A stretch of 6,072 bases of DNA from an uncultured Eubacterium sp. (GTDB lineage: Bacteria; Bacillota; Clostridia; Lachnospirales; Lachnospiraceae), in the NCBI GenBank assembly GCA_900545725.1, contig URAI01000122.1, forward strand, positions 1 to 6,072, in the 5' to 3' direction. The notes under the pieces were generated by a model. That model was not told the origin of the DNA and did not search any database. It worked only from the letters and a program-made list of their open reading frames with translations. A program made the position numbers and the translations under genes. Below are positions 1 to 5,419 of this stretch, one piece after another. Each line of letters begins with the position of its first letter. The stretch's first letter is position 1.

Positions 1-91
1 AAAATTCCCAATACAATCCGCCACTTCCCCACTACACCCCGCATTTCAACAAATCACAAATTATCAGGCGTTCAAAGTGCCATGACATACA
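1..91. other. Left-edge segment, no supported gene
   Basis: This segment lies downstream of the antiporter stop codon. I see no terminator with a T tail. It is richer in C on the plus strand than the DNA to its right. A plus-strand frame is open from the window edge to a TGA at 83-85, but 27 codons without a family match do not support a gene. The tail of a convergent gene entering from the left cannot be excluded. Confidence 0.4.
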
Positions 92-1348
92 TTATACATC
101 TTTACGCATATCCTGTACCTGTTCATGATAATCTGAAACACTCTCTTCTTTTGTGACATAGTGTTCAGGTCCCTTCTTAAATACAATTTTTAACAGGATT
201 GGTGTTATTATTGTAGTTATTACTACTACGATTACAACTGGTCCCATAAATGCACTTCCTAACATTCCAAGTGCTGCTCCTTTACTTGCAACTATAAGCG
301 CAACTTCTCCTCTTGATATCATACCTACACCAATTCTTCTATACTGATAAGGCATGTAGCCACATAATTTTGCACCAAGTCCACATCCAATTATCTTTGT
401 AATTACTGCCACAATTACAAGTATAAGTGTAAATGCAATAATCATAGGTGTCATATGTGGTATCTGAACCTGTAAACCTATGCTTGCAAAGAATACCGGT
501 GATAATAAAAGGTATGATAATGTATCAAATTTTGACTGTACAAATGCAGAACGCTCTGTATTAGAAATAATAAGACCGGCAATATAAGCACCTGTAATAT
601 CAGCAACTCCAAAGAACTGTTCTGCACAATATGCCATAAGAAGACAGAATACAAACGCAATGATTACATGTCTATGAAGTCCTCTTTCAGCGCTTGCGGT
701 CCACTTTTTATATACTTTGTAAAATATGTATCCGACAATAAGTGAAAATGCAAAAAATGCAACTATCTTAAGAAGAACTACTGCAACATTAACAGTTGGA
801 TCTGCAAGACTAGTTACAATTGTCAGTGCAACAATGCCTAGAATATCATCAATAATTGCCGCGCCCAATATTGCATTTCCTGAACGTGTCTTTAACTTTC
901 CCATCTCTTTAAGTGTTTCTACTGTAATACTTACAGATGTAGCAGTAAGAATTACTCCTACGAACACATTTTGAAGAAATATACTACAACCTGCATCTGA
1001 TTCTATCATGCCTGGTTTGTTAAAGAAATATGATACTAAAAATCCTCCTATAATTGGAAATACCACTCCCAGTAAAGCTATTATAAAGGAAGCCTTTCCT
1101 GTTTTTTTGAGTTCCTTAATATCAGTCTCAAGTCCGGCTGAAAACATGAGGACAATAACCCCAAGTTCTGCAATACTTTTAATAAATTCTGTCTTGCTTA
1201 AAATACCAAGCATTGATGGTCCAAGTATAAGACCGGCTAACAACGCTCCAACAACCTGAGGCATCTGAACTCTCTTAGTAGCGAGTCCTAACAACTTAGT
1301 ACACAACAGAATAATTGCAAGATCAAGTAAAAACCTATAGCTCTCCAT
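92..1348 (-). CDS. Cation:proton antiporter, CPA2 family (Na+/H+ or K+/H+ exchanger)
   Basis: This integral membrane protein of 418 residues probably exchanges Na+ or K+ for protons and so contributes to pH and ion homeostasis. The sequence is a near-continuous series of hydrophobic helices, about 12 by eye. Family landmarks are the N-terminal MPQVVGALLAGLILGP stretch (residues 29-44), the LTATSVSIT segment (134-142), the paired aspartates D167-D168 in AAIIDDILGI that mark the ion-binding site of electrogenic CPA2 members, and ISRGEVALI (344-352) near the end. The C-terminus is a short charged cytoplasmic tail with no TrkA-N/KTN nucleotide-binding domain, so it is a stand-alone exchanger and not a full KefB/KefC channel. 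The ATG is well supported by an AGGAGG site at 1358-1363, nine bases upstream. It has no operon partner in the window. Substrate specificity cannot be decided from sequence alone. Confidence 0.93.
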   Translation of the reverse strand: MESYRFLLDLAIILLCTKLLGLATKRVQMPQVVGALLAGLILGPSMLGILSKTEFIKSIAELGVIVLMFSAGLETDIKELKKTGKASFIIALLGVVFPIIGGFLVSYFFNKPGMIESDAGCSIFLQNVFVGVILTATSVSITVETLKEMGKLKTRSGNAILGAAIIDDILGIVALTIVTSLADPTVNVAVVLLKIVAFFAFSLIVGYIFYKVYKKWTASAERGLHRHVIIAFVFCLLMAYCAEQFFGVADITGAYIAGLIISNTERSAFVQSKFDTLSYLLLSPVFFASIGLQVQIPHMTPMIIAFTLILVIVAVITKIIGCGLGAKLCGYMPYQYRRIGVGMISRGEVALIVASKGAALGMLGSAFMGPVVIVVVITTIITPILLKIVFKKGPEHYVTKEESVSDYHEQVQDMRKDV

Positions 1349-1357
1349 TTTGTAAAT

Positions 1358-1363
1358 CCTCCT
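1358..1363 (-). promoter_or_regulatory. Ribosome binding site of the antiporter gene
   Basis: A perfect AGGAGG on the minus strand lies nine bases before the ATG and fixes the start codon. A TATAAT match on the same strand at 1479-1484 could be a -10 element, giving a leader of about 125 nt. I could not find a convincing -35 with normal spacing. Confidence 0.85.
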
Positions 1364-1784
1364 ATCGTATCAACTATAACCTGATATAAATTAAGACTGA
1401 TACATTAATAAAATCATATGCAGGATACAGTTTAATTCTATATCTTATTTTGATCTTATTATTGCTTCAGTCTCAAAAATTATATCCAGTATAGAATTGA
1501 CACTCTCATTTTCTTTCCGGACTGATCTTATGCAAAGATATATTAAAATGCAATAATATAATTTTATTTTATCTATGCACTATTATTCTGTCCGGAACAT
1601 TAGTTGTATGAATAATAATCTTTTCGTAATTACTTTCCATACTATTTTATATTTTTATTTCATTCTTCATTCTTTTATACTCTTACACATGAAATATGTC
1701 AACTATTTTATAAGATAATTAAATTTATGTATTGTATGGTAATATTTTTTAATATACACTGTTACATTATTATTAATTATAATA
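1364..1784. other. AT-rich intergenic region without a supported gene
   Basis: About 420 bp between the antiporter and the helical protein hold no gene I can support. It presumably carries the antiporter promoter (a TATAAT at 1479-1484 on the minus strand) and the 3' end of the helical-protein transcript. An 8-bp inverted repeat, TTCCGGAC (1515-1522) and GTCCGGAA (1590-1597), stands out as the most GC-rich element in it. A 36-codon hydrophobic frame on the plus strand (1608-1718) lacks a good ribosome binding site. I saw no GC-rich terminator hairpin for the helical-protein gene, only weak all-AT stems around 1738-1756. Confidence 0.6.
1515..1597. repeat. 8-bp inverted repeat, widely spaced
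   Basis: TTCCGGAC at 1515-1522 and its exact reverse complement GTCCGGAA at 1590-1597 are separated by 67 bp in otherwise very AT-rich DNA. Each arm holds the 6-bp palindrome TCCGGA. They could be paired operator half-sites for the antiporter promoter region, but no regulator is known and chance is possible. Confidence 0.4.
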
Positions 1785-2147
1785 TTATGCAGTTACTTCT
1801 GCCGCACTTAAACCGAGCTTTTCAAATTGAGGTATAAGCTTATTTAATGCCTCTGCTATTGCACCATCATCTTTTTTGCCAATGGCATCTGATAATCTTA
1901 CAATACCGGAATTAAATTCTTCTTTATTAATTCTTTCTTTACCACTGTTTAACATATCAATGGTACCATTTACAACCTGAACTTCCCAATTAATAGCATC
2001 TACAATTCCCTGAAGAAAATTATCTGTATCATCAAGTCTGTTTCCTGTCAGCTCCTTAATGATTATATTCATATTTTTTACAAGCTTCTCATTAAATTCC
2101 ATTAATGTCTGCAATGCTTCTTTTTGTTCTTTTCTTATATCTTCCAT
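1785..2147 (-). CDS. Small all-helical protein of unknown function
   Basis: I do not recognise a family for this 120-residue soluble protein. It has no signal peptide, membrane segment or cysteine. It reads as four or five amphipathic helices: a charged N-terminal helix (residues 2-33), a second around 41-66, a third around 73-90 and a C-terminal one around 94-110, with a small Ala/Val tail. The heptad-like spacing of Leu, Ile and Val suggests a helical bundle, perhaps an adaptor or chaperone-like protein, which is inference only. The ATG at 2147 is the only usual start near the 5' end, because a TAA lies in frame at 2163-2165. The best Shine-Dalgarno sequence is 26 bases upstream and can be masked by a hairpin. 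The next Met is residue 16. The protein-like composition supports a real gene. Confidence 0.72.
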   Translation of the reverse strand: MEDIRKEQKEALQTLMEFNEKLVKNMNIIIKELTGNRLDDTDNFLQGIVDAINWEVQVVNGTIDMLNSGKERINKEEFNSGIVRLSDAIGKKDDGAIAEALNKLIPQFEKLGLSAAEVTA

Positions 2148-2156
2148 GATAATATT

Positions 2157-2180
2157 GAGGATTTAAAATTTAATCTCCTC
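2157..2180 (-). promoter_or_regulatory. Shine-Dalgarno/anti-Shine-Dalgarno hairpin in the 5' leader
   Basis: On the minus-strand transcript a purine-rich GAGGAGA (2174-2180) is followed, 12 bases later, by UCCUC (2157-2161), which is perfectly complementary to GAGGA. The AUG follows ten bases after UCCUC. The ribosome binding site is thus both too far from the start (26 bases) and able to form a 5-bp stem with a 14-nt loop. It could repress translation when closed, or act as a looped spacer. This is read from sequence; folding was not computed. Confidence 0.4.
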
Positions 2181-2441
2181 TCTCCTTCCTGATTAGTAAT
2201 AGACCTGATAAATATTAATGTTATATTAACCTTTATAAGGCTCTTTTGTAATACATTATTATCTATCGGCATACATAAGCTGCTTATTTAACATACGACA
2301 TATGCTTATTTAACACGTGGCATTTACTATTGATATCTGCTCATTAATATTTTGTGATATCATGTTATATTACTATTAACAATATCTAATAATATCTGAT
2401 AAGGTAATTACATAATGCAACAAATCCATTACAGATAATTT
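2181..2441. other. Intergenic region between the ABC-F gene and the helical-protein gene
   Basis: The gap between the two genes is 294 bp. I see no coding sequence and no GC-rich terminator for the ABC-F transcript. It holds the tandem repeats described separately, the palindrome CACGTG at 2314-2319, and a pair of GATATC-containing arms, TGATATC (2331-2337) and GATATCA (2356-2362). The promoter of the helical-protein gene should lie here, but no clear -35/-10 pair was found. Confidence 0.5.
2281..2324. repeat. Two tandem 22-bp units in intergenic DNA
   Basis: TGCTTATTTAACA occurs at 2281-2293 and again at 2303-2315. The full 22-bp units match at 17 of 22 positions. A further 10-bp tandem pair, AATATCT(A/G)AT, lies at 2381-2400. 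The units sit between the ABC-F stop codon and the helical-protein start, so they could be regulator-binding half-sites for the latter, or simply slippage products. Confidence 0.5.
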
Positions 2442-4196
2442 TTACATTGATTTGATAATATTTTCAAGTTCGTCTGCAAGCTTTTCAGCCTTGTCAAAAT
2501 CATTTGCTATAAGAGCCTTTGTTACCTTATCCTCTGTTTCTTTTCTTTTCTGCTCTTTCTCAAGATAGTCCTTATCAAAATGATTAGCATATATCATCTT
2601 TCTGAACTTTCTTATACTCATTCTTCTTATCGTATTATCTTCAACAAACAATACATAATCCATACAATTAGCTACAGTATAAAAATCATGCGATACCATA
2701 AGAACTGTTCCATTATAATCAGCAATTGCCCTCTCGAGTGACTTTTGTGCATGCAAATCAAGATGACTGTTAGGCTCATCTAACAATAACAAGTCAGTAC
2801 TATTAAGACATATCTTTGCAAGCTGTAAAATATTCTTTTCGCCTCCTGAAAGAGTCTTAATTCTGCTATATAACATATCTTCGCCTATACAGAAGCCTGA
2901 AAGATATTCCTTAACATGCGAATCATTTTCAAATCCCATAAGCTCAAATTCCGCTGTTACAGTATTATCTTCATTAAGCATCTCGGCAGGAATCTGTGAT
3001 AAAAATGCCATTTTTGTATCAGAATTTATATTAATGGCTTTATTATTATTATCACTTATTGCTCTTAGAAGAGTAGACTTTCCTGTTCCATTTGCTCCAA
3101 CAATAGCAACTTTGTCGTGTTTTTTTAATAAAAACGATACATTTTCAAGTATCTTATCTTCAAATTCAAGATGGTAATCGTTAACTTCTAATACTGTTTC
3201 TTCGGTATCCATCTTTTCATCACAATTTTCAGAGGCTTTAAATACAATTTCCGGTTCTTTTATCTCAAGAAATGGTGCTTTAATTCTTCTCGCTTCAAGT
3301 CTTTCAACTAAAGATACTCTGGCATGAAGTGACCTTCCAAGCGCCGCATTTGAAAACATGGTTGCATCTTTTCTTAATTTTTCAACTATTTTCTTATTGC
3401 GTTCTATCTCTTCTGTATCTGCTGCCGCAAGCTTTGACAGTTCTATCTTTGTCTTTAAAAGCTCAAGATTATAAGCCATATAACTTCCGTCATATTCCTG
3501 AATCTGCCTGTCCTCAAGATGAATAATCTTATCAAAACAATTTCTTAAAAGATATCTGTTATGTGTAATTACAAGCAAAGTTCCCTTATATGAATTAATA
3601 AGCTCCTTAAGCGCATTAAGATTTTCAAAATCAAGATATACATCAGGCTCATCCATTATCATAATATCAGGTACTACAAGCATCTCTTTCATAACCTGAA
3701 TCAGTTTAAATTCCCCACCGCTAAGCTTGTTAATCTCAAGTTTTTCCTTATTATCAAGTCCGGCAAGCTTTAATTTCTTTCGTATATTTACCTCATAATT
3801 ATCAAAATCAGCTCTTGCCATATTATCAAGAATTGTCTGGTATTCTTCCATAAGAAGCTCTATATTTTCCGCATCTGCCATTCTGTCACAGACAACATTC
3901 ATATCCTCGTTCATTGAAATAAACTCTTCACTAAGATAGTCAAATACCGTTGTCTCACAATCAGGATCCATATCTGAAAACTGGCTTACATATCCTATAT
4001 GGTTATTATCATTTATCTCAATCTTTCCATCATAAATATAATCATCCTTATTCATAATCATATCTATAAGTGTGCTCTTTCCGGTTCCATTAGATCCAAT
4101 AAATGCACAATGTCTGTTGTCTTCTATTGTAAATGTTACATCCTTATACAATTCCTTATCAGGATATGAATATGATAAATTCTTAACTTTTAACAT
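2442..4196 (-). CDS. ABC-F family ATPase (ribosome-associated, twin nucleotide-binding domains)
   Basis: This 584-residue protein has two ABC ATPase domains and no membrane segment, the plan of ABC-F translation factors and antibiotic-resistance ribosome-protection proteins. Domain 1 has Walker A GSNGTGKST (34-42), Q72, signature LSGGE (158-162), Walker B DIMIMDEP (177-184, catalytic E183) and H212. Domain 2 has Walker A GANGTGKST (367-375), Q401, signature LSGGE (449-453), Walker B DLLLLDEP (468-475, E474) and H503. The helical linker between them, about 240-320, would reach toward the ribosomal P site. A charged helical tail follows residue 540. The post-Walker-B motifs are unusual, DEPDVYLD and DEPNSHLD where DEPTNHLD is typical. 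The start is supported by GAAAGGA at 4204-4210, seven bases upstream. It overlaps the stop codon of the small EF-hand gene. Whether it gives resistance or tunes normal translation cannot be told. Confidence 0.93.
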   Translation of the reverse strand: MLKVKNLSYSYPDKELYKDVTFTIEDNRHCAFIGSNGTGKSTLIDMIMNKDDYIYDGKIEINDNNHIGYVSQFSDMDPDCETTVFDYLSEEFISMNEDMNVVCDRMADAENIELLMEEYQTILDNMARADFDNYEVNIRKKLKLAGLDNKEKLEINKLSGGEFKLIQVMKEMLVVPDIMIMDEPDVYLDFENLNALKELINSYKGTLLVITHNRYLLRNCFDKIIHLEDRQIQEYDGSYMAYNLELLKTKIELSKLAAADTEEIERNKKIVEKLRKDATMFSNAALGRSLHARVSLVERLEARRIKAPFLEIKEPEIVFKASENCDEKMDTEETVLEVNDYHLEFEDKILENVSFLLKKHDKVAIVGANGTGKSTLLRAISDNNNKAININSDTKMAFLSQIPAEMLNEDNTVTAEFELMGFENDSHVKEYLSGFCIGEDMLYSRIKTLSGGEKNILQLAKICLNSTDLLLLDEPNSHLDLHAQKSLERAIADYNGTVLMVSHDFYTVANCMDYVLFVEDNTIRRMSIRKFRKMIYANHFDKDYLEKEQKRKETEDKVTKALIANDFDKAEKLADELENIIKSM

Positions 4197-4339
4197 CTGT
4201 TATTCCTTTCAAATATTTTGTAATAACTATTTCTTCTTGTCCAAAAAACCACATCATCCATTATAGCATACTCATATGCATTAAGCTTCCCATCTCCATC
4301 AAAATTTGAATCATATAATCTTCCATCTGTTCCCAACAC
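4190..4339 (-). CDS. 49-residue EF-hand mini-protein, overlapping the ABC-F start
   Basis: This gene has a GTG start, preceded eight bases upstream by a perfect AGGAGG (4348-4353), with an in-frame TAG just before it (4352-4354). The product is 49 residues. Residues 12-23, NFDGDGKLNAYE, form a canonical EF-hand loop: N1, D3, D5, G6, L8 and E12 of the 12-position consensus are all present. The flanks (residues 24-32, YAIMDDVVF) could form the exit helix, and the tail is basic and aromatic. Such a single loop could bind calcium, probably as a dimer; that is inference. Its TAA (4190-4192) lies inside the first codons of the ABC-F gene, so the frames overlap by seven bases and translational coupling is likely. 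A leader-peptide role controlling ABC-F expression is an alternative, but the conserved metal-loop pattern argues for a product. Confidence 0.72.
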   Translation of the reverse strand: MLGTDGRLYDSNFDGDGKLNAYEYAIMDDVVFWTRRNSYYKIFERNNRC

Positions 4340-4347
4340 AATCTTGT

Positions 4348-4353
4348 CCTCCT
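4348..4353 (-). promoter_or_regulatory. Ribosome binding site of the EF-hand mini-gene
   Basis: A perfect AGGAGG on the minus strand lies eight bases before the GTG at 4337-4339. It is stronger than the GAAAGGA of the ABC-F gene and is the main evidence that the mini-gene is translated. Confidence 0.75.
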
Positions 4354-4395
4354 ATTTCATATCTTGATATTCTCTTTCCCCATTAATCTACCTAC

Positions 4396-4425
4396 ATTAT
4401 ACACCTACAGTTACTTATATATTAA
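4396..4425 (-). promoter_or_regulatory. Predicted promoter for the EF-hand mini-gene and ABC-F gene
   Basis: On the minus strand, TTAATA (4420-4425) and a perfect TATAAT (4396-4401) are separated by 18 bp. Transcription would start near 4389, giving a leader of about 50 nt before the GTG. A second TATAAT at 4435-4440 has no good -35 partner. The -35 match is four of six, so the promoter call rests mainly on the -10 and its position. Confidence 0.5.
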
Positions 4426-4442
4426 CATAACTTTATTATACT

Positions 4443-4474
4443 ATGTATTTCATAAAAAGGATACCTAAATACAT
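4443..4474. repeat. Inverted repeat upstream of the ABC-F promoter
   Basis: ATGTATTT (4443-4450) and AAATACAT (4467-4474) are exact reverse complements separated by 16 bp. They lie just upstream of the two TATAAT elements. The position is suitable for an operator, but AT-rich 8-bp repeats arise by chance. Confidence 0.35.
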
Positions 4475-4548
4475 GAACTACGCAAAGAACATATTTTCTT
4501 AAATAGTCCCAATTTGAGCACCTTCCTTTGACCTTGCCATATTAACTA

Positions 4549-4785
4549 TTAATTCTGCTTCTTCCTATATCTTCTCTTGTAATAATCCATTGTCCTATAA
4601 TCTATCACATCTTTCATCTGCTGGAGCATAACCGGATTATTAATTAACGGACGTAATTCTTCTCTTAAACCCAATATTACATCATCATTTTTTACAAAAA
4701 ATCCTTTTCCTGACTCCAAAAGGAAATGCACAGGCATAGTAAGAATTTTCTTTAAATACTCCTTATCTAAGCCTATATTAAGAAA
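4549..4785 (-). pseudogene. 3' fragment of an unrecognised gene
   Basis: An open minus-strand frame ends at the TAA at 4549-4551 and is continuous back to about 4785, where a TAA (4786-4788) closes it. The first ATG is at 4737, giving 62 residues, but it has no proper ribosome binding site; the nearest AAGGAG, at 4759-4764, is 21 bases away. The codons upstream of the ATG still read like protein (DKEYLKKILT). The fragment has a hydrophobic VHFLLESGKGFF segment, a leucine-rich helix, and a strongly basic end (YYKRRYRKKQN). I do not recognise the family. The frame stops being protein-like where the plus-strand S24 fragment begins, so I read it as a C-terminal remnant cut at a rearrangement point. 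A short intact gene starting at 4737 is the alternative. Confidence 0.45.
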
Positions 4786-4932
4786 TTACGAAACGATAAA
4801 GACGGAATTTTCCTTATCTCGCTTAATGAAAAGTATGCACCTATCAAGGTTAGTGAAAATGACCGCTTAGACATATTTGGAAAAGTTCTTGGAAAATCTG
4901 ATGCTTCTGCTATTACAGGACATTACCGATAA
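4771..4932 (+). pseudogene. C-terminal remnant of an S24/LexA-like repressor
   Basis: A plus-strand frame, open from a TAA at 4768-4770, encodes 53 residues up to the TAA at 4930-4932. It starts AYIKKLRNDKDG and continues with LISLNEKYAPIKV and LDIFGKVLG. This order (a strand carrying a lysine, an L-N-x-x-Y-x-P-I motif, then a final strand ending in GKVxG) matches the end of peptidase S24 domains of LexA and phage-type repressors. The IKKL lysine would correspond to the catalytic lysine. The N-terminal helix-turn-helix, the cleavage site and the catalytic serine are absent, and no start codon or ribosome binding site is present. It is therefore a decayed 3' fragment, probably of a prophage or integrative-element repressor. 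The assignment is by motif recall and was not checked by a search. Confidence 0.68.
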
Positions 4933-4954
4933 AATTGCAAGTCCTTTTTATCGG
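4926..4954. repeat. 9-bp perfect inverted repeat before the XRE gene
   Basis: CCGATAAAA (4926-4934) and TTTTATCGG (4946-4954) are exact reverse complements around an 11-bp loop. The left arm covers the stop codon of the S24 remnant. The repeat lies 60-90 bp upstream of the XRE start. It lacks a T run after the stem, so it is not a standard terminator. An operator for a repressor is the more natural reading. Confidence 0.55.
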
Positions 4955-5015
4955 ACACATCATTTTGCATAATTGACAATAAGAAAATTCTATAGAACTG
5001 AAAGAAGGGATTTTT

Positions 5016-5216
5016 ATGGCGGTTACCAATAATATCCGGGAAATCCGAGAACAGCGTGGCATTTACCAAGATGACCTTGCCACTGCTATCGGATTCAGCA
5101 CCAAAACTGTCGGCAGGATAGAACGTGGGGACAGCACCCCATCTGCCGAGTTTATGCTACGGATTTCTAAATACTTTAATTTATTGGTGGAAGATGTCTT
5201 CCATGTAGAAGATTGA
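5016..5216 (+). CDS. Small XRE/Cro-type helix-turn-helix regulator
   Basis: This 66-residue DNA-binding protein consists almost only of a Cro/CI-type domain. Helix 1 covers residues 5-13. The helix-turn-helix covers about 17-38: YQDDLATAIG, turn, then the recognition helix STKTVGRIERG. The GDSTPSAEFMLRISKYFNLLVEDVF stretch (38-62) is the usual end of the fold. The length is typical of stand-alone XRE proteins of mobile elements and toxin-antitoxin or immunity loci. The start is supported by AAGGGA (5005-5010), five bases before the ATG. A TTGACA at 4973-4978 has no -10 at normal spacing; TATAGA (4991-4996) is too close. It follows the S24 remnant on the same strand. It is more GC-rich than the left half of the window, consistent with acquisition. 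Its target is unknown, and the upstream 9-bp inverted repeat is a candidate. Confidence 0.9.
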   Translation: MAVTNNIREIREQRGIYQDDLATAIGFSTKTVGRIERGDSTPSAEFMLRISKYFNLLVEDVFHVED

Positions 5217-5237
5217 GCTGGATATTATGTCCAACTC
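5215..5237 (+). terminator. Possible weak terminator after the XRE gene
   Basis: An imperfect hairpin begins inside the XRE stop codon: GAGCTGGA (5215-5222) pairs with TCCAACTC (5230-5237) with one mismatch and a 7-nt loop. The following bases, ATCTTCTC, are only partly T-rich, so termination would be weak. Confidence 0.3.
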
Positions 5238-5262
5238 ATCTTCTCAGCTCCGCAAACTGAAA

Positions 5263-5391
5263 TTAGTCAAGCTTCTTTGGCAATTTGCTTTCTTCAACCA
5301 GTACTGCTTCAAGGTCAATTGAGGTCCAATATGAACCAATATCATAAAAAAAGACAGCACCAATCAATGGCACTGCCTCTTTTCTTACTTC
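5263..5391 (-). pseudogene. Possible small gene remnant overlapping the terminator
   Basis: A minus-strand frame runs from just after a TAA at 5392-5394 to a TAA at 5263-5265. Its translation looks protein-like: hydrophobic AVPLIGAVFFYDIG, then DLEAVLVEE and an end of KLPKKLD. It has no ATG at its front; a TTG at 5365-5367 is preceded by AGAGG about eight bases away. I do not recognise it. The frame runs through the terminator hairpin of the surface-protein gene, which weakens the claim, and a 43-codon open frame can arise by chance. Confidence 0.25.
5346..5377 (-). terminator. Rho-independent terminator of the surface-protein gene
   Basis: On the minus-strand transcript the arms GGCAGUGCCA (5368-5377) and UGGUGCUGUC (5353-5362) pair at all ten positions (seven Watson-Crick, three G-U) around a 5-nt loop. 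Seven U residues (5346-5352) follow directly. It lies about 40 bases after the stop codon at 5420-5422. The A-rich bases before the stem could extend pairing with the U run. Confidence 0.7.
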
Positions 5392-5419
5392 TTAATTATT
5401 TCATTTTAATTTCAGATAT

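Noticed and set aside
1..45. Minus-strand stretch resembling the start of a proline tRNA (CGGGGTGTAG) with a TTGGGA loop-like sequence
   Set aside because: The bases that should form the D stem and anticodon stem do not pair, so it cannot fold as a tRNA.
2..85. Plus-strand frame of 27 codons ending in TGA
   Set aside because: It is too short and enters from the window edge, and I recognise no family.
478..1259. Open frames on the minus strand (478-660) and plus strand (726-974, 1008-1259) inside the antiporter
   Set aside because: They overlap the well-supported antiporter gene, lack ribosome binding sites and show no protein family features.
1497..1502. Perfect TTGACA on the plus strand in the intergenic region
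   Set aside because: No -10 element occurs at 15-19 bp spacing, and no plus-strand gene follows with good support.
3329..3526. Plus-strand 65-codon frame inside the ABC-F gene
   Set aside because: It is an antisense shadow of the ABC-F linker coding region.
4072..4266. Plus-strand 64-codon frame across the ABC-F start and EF-hand mini-gene
   Set aside because: It is antisense to two better supported minus-strand genes and has no ribosome binding site.
4499..4540. 13-codon minus-strand frame (MARSKEGAQIGTI) upstream of the ABC-F promoter, considered as a leader peptide
   Set aside because: It has no Shine-Dalgarno sequence, lies upstream of the predicted promoter, and has no attenuator hairpin next to it.
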